From Branchiostoma floridae (lineage: Eukaryota; Chordata; Leptocardii; Amphioxiformes; Branchiostomatidae), in NCBI RefSeq assembly GCF_000003815.2, contig NC_049988.1, positions 10,777,400 to 10,841,399 on the forward strand: 64,000 bases of DNA, in the 5' to 3' direction. Within the stretch, counting starts at the first letter, position 1. Every line of letters begins with the position of its first letter. The notes beneath the pieces were generated by a model. It had not been told where the DNA came from. It saw only the letters and a program-made list of their open reading frames with translations, and searched no databases. A program made the position numbers and the translations under genes. Positions 55,890 to 64,000 of this stretch are shown one piece after another.

Positions 55890-57619
55890 CTTGTATGGTG
55901 GTGACTTTTACAGTTAAGTTGGTGTCCACTATGTATACACTTCCACTATCACTAGCCTGGTAACAACTCCATGATATTAGTGCTGAAAGTGTTGTCTGCC
56001 CACCCAGTTCATTAGCACAAACCAGGGATTTTTATGTGGGTGGTTTCAATTACTTCTGCAGAAGAAAGGACAACTAGAAAGATGAATTTAAGCTGACAGA
56101 AACAAACCAATACGCAGTAGAATTTGGGCTTGTAAAAGACCCCTAAACTAGCCCTTTAGAATGGTTTCGCTGAGTTATCCATTGATAAAGCCATTGTATT
56201 AGTGTAACTCAAAAACATTAGGACAGTTTCCGCAAAAGCAGTTTAAAGTGAAATGGTGTAAAATAGAGTATGACTATGACACAAAAAAAAAAACAATACA
56301 AAATCAATAAACATTAGATCTAGAATAATCACGATCATTTTAGGCAGAATACTTCACAGCTTTAATCTGAAAGTTATCCTTTCAATGGTCACACATCATC
56401 TTGTCCCTCTATAAATATCTGCAACTAAGCACAAATTCAGCTCCAACAGTAACTCATTTCATATTTATATGGTAATGATACAGCTCTAAGTATCCAACCT
56501 CATGTATTTACCAAACAATACACATGACCTTAGACCTTTCCATGCCAATGACATAATAGTTTTCTACTTAACCGAACATAAGCAATGCACCCACATACAC
56601 GCATATTTGCTCTTACTCTTGATGAGAGCAGTTTCTGTCAAAAGTGGACAATTCAGGTTGACCACAGGTGTCGCTTATCTGACTGTAATTTCAAGAAGCC
56701 TTAAATGGCCCATTTTCACATCACTGAAGATCCCGGGCACTATCACACTATTTGGCACTCCATTCTATTGCATTCCTCTTCCAGCAAAAAACAGACATAT
56801 TTTCTGAACATATAACCCAACACACTTATGAAGAGGAGTAGGGGTGATCTTGTGGTTGTTGAAAGCGTAAGCTGTGGCAAGGCTGTATGATATTGCACTA
56901 CCAGCTACAGAAAAAGCATCATGCTTCGTCCTGTGTGAGATTGGCTGATTTACATAGATTTTTGAGATATCTGATGAATCCTTGGAGAGGAGATGGACAC
57001 TGCCAGGGATTAAACTGCCTGCAGTTCACAAAAGTAAGAAGATGAATCAGATACATGGTAGCTTAAAATACTATGCTTTACTTGTTTCAAGGGTAGCAGT
57101 GAATGCTACCTGTTCATGATCAAGCTATCAGCCCCCTCCCCTACTACCAAACCCTAGTACATATTTCCTCTTGCACATAACAGATTACTGTACCTACGGA
57201 TTCAGAAATGATTGTACTGCACTTAACAATATCAATTGCACTGAGGCTGATATTTATGACACACTTTTCTACTGCTCACTTTTGGTTGTTTTTGGCTTAA
57301 TGATGCAGATTTTTACTGATACTGAATACGTCAAGCTTCGCAACCATAGTACAACCATGAAACAACTCATGAAGCTTCATCATGTAGCACAATTCTGCTG
57401 TAACAGTTGTTGGTTTTGCTAGTTACCTTCTTTCTGCAATTAATACTGCAGCCGTTCTACAAATCTTACAGTATTCATGGACAACCTTTTAGAATGTGTT
57501 TGAAATGTTTGTGCACACATAGTCTTAATTCTACTGGCTCTGCGAATGAGGCATTGCAAAAAAAGAGACATCGTTTGAGTGTCGACTTAAGCCCATAAGA
57601 AGTAACGTAACTGTTGGCA
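55890..57619. other. Convergent intergenic stretch
   Basis: Between the aquaporin poly(A) signal and the CYP20A1 stop codon. It must contain the CYP20A1 3' UTR (minus). A minus-strand ATTAAA near 56355 is a possible signal. No conserved exon seen. Confidence 0.4.
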
Positions 57620-60600
57620 CTAGTCACGCTTGGTGACCGTGATCCAGATCTCCTCGAGTGGGCGCGTGACGCATCCGTGCCAAGGCGTGACCACCTGTCC
57701 GTCCACCAGATGGAGCTTGAACTGTCGGCACAGGATGGACAGGAACACTGATGTCTCAATGTAGGAGAACCTGTAGCCTGGGGGAGGGGGAAAAATTCTT
57801 AGCAGAGTCTCAAAAGACCAGGCGCATGCCACGTGCAAAAGTTAGAGTTGGTGTTATAATGAAGCGCATCTAGCTGTAAAATCCTGTAGTCGGTGTAGCA
57901 AACTCTGCTGTCAAGGGGCTGTAACTGGCCCCTCCACGCAGGAGGCCGGCGGATGTTGGACGGGCTGCTATGAGCGAGATTAATCAGGCTGTAAAACCCT
58001 GTAGCTGATTCAAACTCAAGACTTGCATGAGATGTCTGAGGACCCCATCTGTGTGCAAGCATGTCTAACCTTCGCCTGACGGAGAATAGATGTAAGATGA
58101 TAAACCTGATAGTGAGTGTGTATGAGTCACATGCACTCTTGTCTAGCTGTGGGTACCTATTTTTTGGCTGTGGGTGCACTAGTGCATGTAGATGTTTCTG
58201 TATACCAGCCACCCAGCAAATTTCCATCCCAATGGTACAAATGCCCTGGTACAAATACAAAAAATACAAAAAATAAATCCAACAGATANNNNNNNNNNNN
58301 NNNNNNNNNNNNNNNNNNNNNNNNNNNNNNNNNNNNNNNNNNNNNNNNNNNNNNNNNNNNNNNNNNNNNNNNNNNNNNNNNNNNNNNNNNNNNNNNNNNN
58401 NNNNNNNNNNNNNNNNNNNNNNNNNNNNNNNNNNNNNNNNNNNNNNNNNNNNNNNNNNNNNNNNNNNNNNNNNNNNNNNNNNNNNNNNNNNNNNNNNNNN
58501 NNNNNNNNNNNNNNNNNNNNNNNNNNNNNNNNNNNNNNNNNNNNNNNNNNNNNNNNNNNNNNNNNNNNNNNNNNNNNNNNNNNNNNNNNNNNNNNNNNNN
58601 NNNNNNNNNNNNNNNNNNNNNNNNNNNNNNNNNNNNNNNNNNNNNNNNNNNNNNNNNNNNNTACAGATCTGAAATAGTATCAAAGTATCATACAGGTAAT
58701 GAATCTCATTTTACACTTAGTCATATAAAAAAAAGTTATGAAACACAGTTATATTTAAGGTTGAAAATATTGTGTTTTTAAAGGCTTATGGCAGCTGCCA
58801 TCATGTTAATAAAATATTTGGGAAAGATGAAAAGTAAGTACATTAGTATCTATGATACAATGTATACATGCAAATACAAAAAAAGTAGACCAGTTCTTTG
58901 ATTAGCTCAACTAGCTATTTTCTTGACCACCGAAATGTCTAAAATTTTAAACTTACTTGTTTGGCTCTGGCCAAATCCTCTCATCTTGGAGAACAACTCC
59001 AAAAGCGTGAATAACTGGGGTCTGCAAAATATATATGTTTTTGTTAATAATATAGTCATTTACAGATACAGTATTTATTAACTTTTCTCTTGAGAAAGTA
59101 ATTGTAATTAGTCTTCGGGCATGATTTTGCAAATCAATATCTCTAAAGATAGCCTACGTTGCAGGCTCTGAACGGGGCTGTTTTTTTTTATTCGGGAGAA
59201 GGGAGCTCTGTTTTGGAATGGGGCAAAACTACCTTCCACAGCAAACTCCATTTCAACCTTGAAAATCGTAACCACCCCAGCACAGCCCCCCCCAACACCA
59301 CAAAACACCCCCCACACACAAACCCCCACAGCCCCAAAACCTACCCCAAGTAAAAATTAGCCCTGGTCGGAGCCTGCAATGGAGGCTAATAAAATCAAAC
59401 GTCCTTGCTGCTGCAAATATCACATTGTGTAACAGTTTGAAAATGTTGCTTTGTTACCTTGGCTGGCACAATGTGGCCTCCGATTTCAGCATCCAAGTCC
59501 ATGTAACGTGCCCCCCATGGGGTGATTACGGCACAGCGCAACGACTCGTCAAGAACCTGACGTAGGTACCTACAGATGAACATTAGCATTCGCCATGAAT
59601 TAATCAGCTGTAGGCATCAATGCACTACATTCACCTCGCTGCAGTTTTAGCTACATTTTGTCTCATTTCTCGATTTTGTACATGTAACAACCTCTGCATA
59701 AGGTCTACCTGATCATAGTGGTCCCTTGGATGATTTTTATCCCTAACACAAGCAGGTTCTGAAGATTGTAAAAAGACAGGCTGTGAATGGCTTTACATTG
59801 ACTAGGCTTCTTACATTATCAAACATTCTTAAAACAGAATCAGTGTCTTAATATACATGTGTCGCTTGTTGCATGTATTGCCTGTTATATTTTACTGACT
59901 GATATGTTCAATTTTCAAAAATGGAATACTGGACCTTTTCAATAGTTCATTTCAAATATTCTTACACTAGTTGTGAAAAATGTTGTCAGGGGTGACAGGT
60001 ATTAAGAATCCTGTCATGCTGAACACCTTTCCACAAAGACCATTTTTTTCAGTCTAATTGTTAGGGCTCTTACACTAGTTGTGAGATGTTGTCAGGGGTG
60101 ACTTCTCCTTTCTTCCCCAAGACATCGCTCAGTTCCTGGTACAGTTTCTCCTCTACCTCCTCATGAGTGGCAATGAAGTACAGGGCCCATGTCAGCACTA
60201 AGGAACATGGCACAGAAAGTATCATCTGCATTAAAAATATGATATGTGAAAGTACAAGTAACATACTGAATCAGCTTAGCTCAAATAAACTTGATGAACA
60301 GTTGAGCTACGCTTGTACAAGTTGTGACAGAGAAGAGGGATGCCATGGCATGTGAAGTACTTTCAAGGCTTTGACTTAATTTGTCATTAATCTTTGATGG
60401 TTCATTTCCTTTATTGTTAACCTTGGCGGGTTGGGAACAGATCTGCAGACACAGATTTGTAGCAGTTGGCTTTTCTTCCCGTTTAGCAACATGTTGTTGG
60501 TGTCAGCCCACGAGTCGAGATGAGATGTTTCTTCCTCAAGCGTTTTATCCACGATGGCTTGGGGTAGTGAAAGAGTTCTGGACATTCCGACATCGTCCGC

Positions 60601-63600
60601 GTAGCCCACGTTCATAGTGTCAGGGTGAACCGTTGTCCTCGAGCTCATAAAGAGCAGAAAAAGGTACGGGGACAGCACACCACCTTGTGGGACACCAGAT
60701 GTCGGCTCCTTCCAGGAACTGGCCACGCCGTTGACTACTACCCTCTGACGCCGACCGCTGAGGTAGCTGTGGATCCAAGACACCATGCTTGGACTAGCCT
60801 GGATATCGATCACACGCTGTAGCAGTATGGCATGATCGACTCGATCAAAGGCTTTGGACATGTCAGCAAACAAAGCTCTGACCAGGGTTGGCTTCTTAGA
60901 ATCCAACGCAGTTAGCCAAGTTTGTACCATACGCACAAGAGCGATCGTAGTTGAAGAGCCCCTCATGTACGCGTACTGGTCTTTAATGACGGCGCGTAGG
61001 GAAGGAAGAAGTCTCTTCAGGATGCATCGCTCCATCAGCTTAGCCAGCACAGACAGCAGAGAGATGGGTCTCATGTCGCAAACATCAAACAATCTTTGGA
61101 AACACTTGGATGCAGGAGAAGTTTCAAAGTGATTGTTACCCCCTGGTAGGCTACTCTAATTTTGTAATAGATTAAACATAGCACACGACCAGCAAATGTG
61201 TTAGTTGAGGCTATACTTAATTGAGCAAAAAAGATTAAGATTATGTTACATTTTGATACTCACAGTTTCCAGAAGTATGGAATCCTCCAACCATAAATGT
61301 CATAGCATCACACAAGACCTTTGAAAGTAGGAAAACATTGTACATGTAACTATATGAACTACAACCACTGTTTAGTTTGAATTATGGAAAGATGTTTGTG
61401 GACATGACAATTATGAAATACTAGTGGTGTACAAAGAAGGTGTAAAAGTAACAGTAGCATGGGCATCACAACATTTCAAACATTTTTGATACATGTACAT
61501 TTTCTATCACTTCACTTTCAATGTTTGTCTTTAATTCAGTGGGAGTTTGATCCCTTGTCAAATCATGCCAAAGACTTTAAACAGTTAAACACACACATTA
61601 CTGCTACTCCCAATGTAGTGATTGCGTAAGTTTTGTTGACCAAGGTCTTTGATGGGCACTGCCATATGGGTCATGTATGGTGTGGGGGGACTTATGAATC
61701 TTATGACATATCAGTGTGTGATTTTGCTCTTACCTGCTCCTCGGGCAAGTCCCCCTCAATGAGCACATCGATGAAGAGTTGCTCCTGGGGTGGGGGAGGG
61801 TTCTCTCGACGGTACTTTACTACCCTACGAATGGTAGTGTGTAACTTTCCCAGTGCTGATTAAGGAAAAAACACCACATAAAATGTTGAATGGAAGTTAG
61901 GTCAAGGATTGGAAAAAATGCACCTAAAAGCAGCTACTCAAAATAGAACATTATTAAACAGGGGGCGGGGCTTCAAGATTTTTTATGCTATCATTGATTT
62001 AACAGCTAATTGTGATTAAAAGGTCATCAGAACAATTGATAGAACAAAGATGTTGAAAAGTGACACCTTCTTGGAACTTTTTCTCCCTGGGACTTCCTTC
62101 CGTAGGATAACTTCCCTTGACCCTCTCCTCCATATCATTCCAGCACTGGAGAGATAAGAAAGAAACTTTCAACACATGATGGACACTCATCGACAAAGGG
62201 ATATTCCATTCTATAAACTCAAAAGCCTGTAAGAAACATCTGTAAAGGACTGAGATATGCTCAAGATCGGTTTGTTTATGACACATCCTAATTCTTTTTC
62301 ATGAACTAAGTCTTATAGAAAATTCATTTCATAACGACTTTAACCAACACAGACAAACTTTCATGCAAAATTCTTTATTTCTTTCTTAGCATTTAAAGAA
62401 ATTCTGTCTACTCACAATGTCATCGTTCCTGCCGAACTGAACACACTCCTTCTCATCCTTGAAGGAGTCACCAAAGGAGCTACGAGTGATCGCCTTCATA
62501 GCCAGGGCTATCATGTGTGCGTGGAGGGGGATGTGCTGATCACCCTCCATAGTCTCCCATTTCTTAGCCATCTCTTGCCCCAACTGCAAAATAGATGTCA
62601 TTGGTTTGTCTCTTTGTATTTCATACCAGGTAACCTGCCTCATGGCATAACACACCAGGTTTGTGCTGAAGAGTACAAGCTGCATATCCAAAAATATTCA
62701 ATTGATCCAATCACACTGTGATGGACCCCCACTCATATTGATACATGTAGGTATAGTGGGTTCTTTTATGTGCTCAAAACATGGCTCTCCTCAAAGCTAC
62801 TTACATATTTAACTTTGTAAGAATGTACAGTAAGTCGTCAATATTCATATTATTACCTCTTGGAAGATGCTGTAATAATGTTTCATGGCCTCATGCCCAA
62901 AGCTGGGGTCATACAGCTTCCTCCTGGTCATACCATCCACATGGTTAGCATACTGGATAGACATGGCACCAATCAGAGGCTCAAACCCCTTAAAAAGCAG
63001 AGCTGGAAGAATTTAACAGAACGTTAACATTTGATAGAAAGAACCATCATACAGTGTATGACATAATGATATTAGAAATGACCCCGAGGATCATTCCATT
63101 TTCATACGATTGTATATTGTTTCTCACGTTAAAAAAAGTAATTGTTGGTATTACATGTACTGCATAAAATTTCACATTCAATCCTGGAAATGCATGTAAA
63201 ATGCTGATATACTCAAATGTCATTAGATCACTGCTTGTACAAACATTTTAAGGTAGAACTTCCTTCCTTCATTTATCCATCCACTGATCCATCCATCTTC
63301 CTTTTTCCCATCTTTCCTTTCCTTTCTTCTTTGCTTCATTATTTCTTTATTGCTTTTCATTATTTTCCCTTAATTGCTTGATTGGTTGGTTGGTTGATGA
63401 TTCATTCATTCATTCATTCATTCATTCATTCATTCATTCATTCATTCATTCAACGATTCATTCACCCATTCATTCATTCATTCATATTCATTATATCTTA
63501 TGCTAGCCTCCAACCAAGGGCTAAAATTGAATCCGTAAGAAAGGAGTAGAAACAGAAAGAAACAACATGCCGACACTCGGGTTGAAATCGGGCCAGCAGA

Positions 63601-63894
63601 TCACAAACCCAGCAGCGTAACCACTACGCCAGAAAAAGCTGATCAGCCAATTGGCGTGGCTGTTTGGCACTACTTAAACCCCCCCCCCCCCCCACTGTTA
63701 CAAATCTTTGAATTTAAGCCTCACGTGGCCTGTCAAAGATGCGTTCATGTTGTTTCCAGAGTTCCGGCGCCCCCAGACTGACCACCAGCTGCTGCCCCCA
63801 CCAGAAGGAGGCAATGTCTCCGTACTCTGCATGGAGCTTCAGTAGGAACTCATGCAGAGCGCCTGCCCTGCCTACATCACCCAGGTTACCATCC
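57620..63894 (-). CDS. Cytochrome P450 20A1, N-terminus beyond window, one exon missing
   Basis: Orphan membrane-bound haem monooxygenase of the CYP20 family. Exons in order: 63725-63894, 62857-63002, 62416-62583, 62067-62145, 61734-61855, 61264-61318, 60074-60197, 59458-59569, 58957-59021, then 57620-57777 (TAG). Phases match up to 58957; about 400 residues are visible, against roughly 460 in vertebrates. Seen directly: GALHEFLLKLHAEYGDIASF, FDRPPLLFKGFEPLIG, RRKLYDPSFGHE, I-helix GGFHTSGNLLTWALYFIATH, K-helix DESLR (ExxR), TPVIHAFGVVLQDERIWPEP, and the terminal RFSYIETSVFLSILCRQF. The exon with the haem-ligand Cys is not found and probably lies in the 58289-58661 gap. The membrane anchor exon is right of base 64000. 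The I-helix has His where most P450s have an acid. Confidence 0.95.
58289..58661. other. Assembly gap (373 N)
   Basis: Run of N between CYP20A1 exons 58957-59021 and 57620-57777. Exon 58957-59021 ends in phase 2 while exon 57620-57777 starts in phase 1, so at least one exon is missing between them, including the haem-binding loop. Confidence 0.99.
59150..59388. mobile_element. MITE in CYP20A1 intron
   Basis: Terminal inverted repeats TAGCCTACGTTGCAGGCTC and GAGCCTGCAATGGAGGCTA, about 240 bases apart, with an A/C-rich interior. Non-coding. Confidence 0.8.
60376..61130 (-). mobile_element. LINE reverse transcriptase fragment (CR1/jockey-like)
   Basis: An open frame of more than 235 residues with reverse transcriptase blocks in order: RPISLLSVLAKLMERCI, FADMSKAFDRVDHAIL, SGVPQGGVLSPYLFLLF and the catalytic VGYADDVGM. 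There is no endonuclease domain upstream and no C-terminal region, so it is truncated at both ends, but the frame remains open. It is inserted in the CYP20A1 intron between exons 61264-61318 and 60074-60197, in the same orientation as the gene. Confidence 0.9.
63400..63485. repeat. (ATTC)n microsatellite
   Basis: Nearly pure ATTC units with a few interruptions in a CYP20A1 intron. A further C homopolymer lies at about 63680-63694. Confidence 0.95.
63565..63640 (-). mobile_element. Possible tRNA-related SINE fragment
   Basis: On the minus strand, TGGCGTAGTGGTTACGCTGC resembles a tRNA box A with the same AGTGGTTA core as the elements near 13490 and 20400. Box B is weak. Confidence 0.35.
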
Positions 63895-63925
63895 CTGTAA
63901 TTACGTTAAGATACATGTTAAACAT

Positions 63926-64000
63926 TTAAACAGAGATACTCCGTACTCTGCATGGAGCTTCAGTAGGAACTCATGCAGACTGCCTGCCCTGCCTACGTCA
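63926..64000 (-). pseudogene. Partial duplicate of CYP20A1 exon 63725-63894, cut by the window edge
   Basis: From about 63936 to the right edge the sequence repeats the 3' part of 63820-63879 almost exactly (CTCCGTACTCTGCATGGAGC and onward), with about three differences (GCAGACTGCC for GCAGAGCGCC, TACGTCA for TACATCA). The copy starts within the exon, so it lacks the exon's 3' half and donor. It could be a truncated tandem duplication, an alternative exon or an assembly artefact. Confidence 0.8.

Noticed and set aside
57799-58781. Long frames across 57.8-58.8 kb on both strands
   Set aside because: Their length comes from the run of N; the flanking residues are not protein-like.

Overview
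The window looks like chordate nuclear DNA, most probably a cephalochordate (amphioxus, Branchiostoma). The protein-coding content is vertebrate-like gene families split into many short, phase-consistent GT-AG exons, with introns of a few hundred to a few thousand bases. The spaces are filled with short fold-back DNA elements, tRNA-derived SINEs and 5'-truncated LINE pieces, plus minisatellites built over splice donor sites, which I recall having been reported for amphioxus genes (not verified). There are three assembly gaps (5522-5622, 21688-21869, 58289-58661). All gene models were assembled by eye from splice consensus, reading frame and phase; none is confirmed by RNA.

Layout. 1-10.6 kb, minus: an organic anion transporter (OATP/SLCO) gene, ten coding exons from the start codon to the Kazal-like exon. 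The rest lies beyond the left edge, and a TTAGGG telomere-type array sits just after the last visible exon. Its introns hold several fold-back elements. 10.6-13.6 kb: AT-rich intergenic DNA with a SINE. 13.7-22.9 kb, minus: a complete NRAMP/SLC11A divalent metal transporter with a 38-bp minisatellite that has copied an exon end and its splice donor. 24.4-25.1 kb: probable divergent promoter region. 26.6-30.8 kb, plus: an acidic, lineage-specific protein with a duplicated cassette exon. 32.1-34.2 kb, minus: a mucin-like single-pass membrane protein. 35.9-40.6 kb, minus: a small preprohormone-like gene with two C-x-C...C-x3-C modules and dibasic sites, reminiscent of preproendothelin. 41-49.6 kb: intergenic DNA with repeats and unrecognised open frames. 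49.7-55.3 kb, plus: an unorthodox aquaporin (AQP11/12 type) locus with two alternative 5' halves and one shared 3' exon. 57.6 kb to the right edge, minus: CYP20A1, with one exon apparently lost in a gap, a LINE fragment in an intron, and a partial exon copy at the edge.

The genes do not form an operon or an obvious pathway. They are ordinary neighbours, several of them membrane proteins (two solute carriers, an aquaporin and a mucin-like receptor). The most interesting points are the endothelin-like precursor, the aquaporin locus with interchangeable N-terminal halves, and two independent minisatellites that amplify splice donors.
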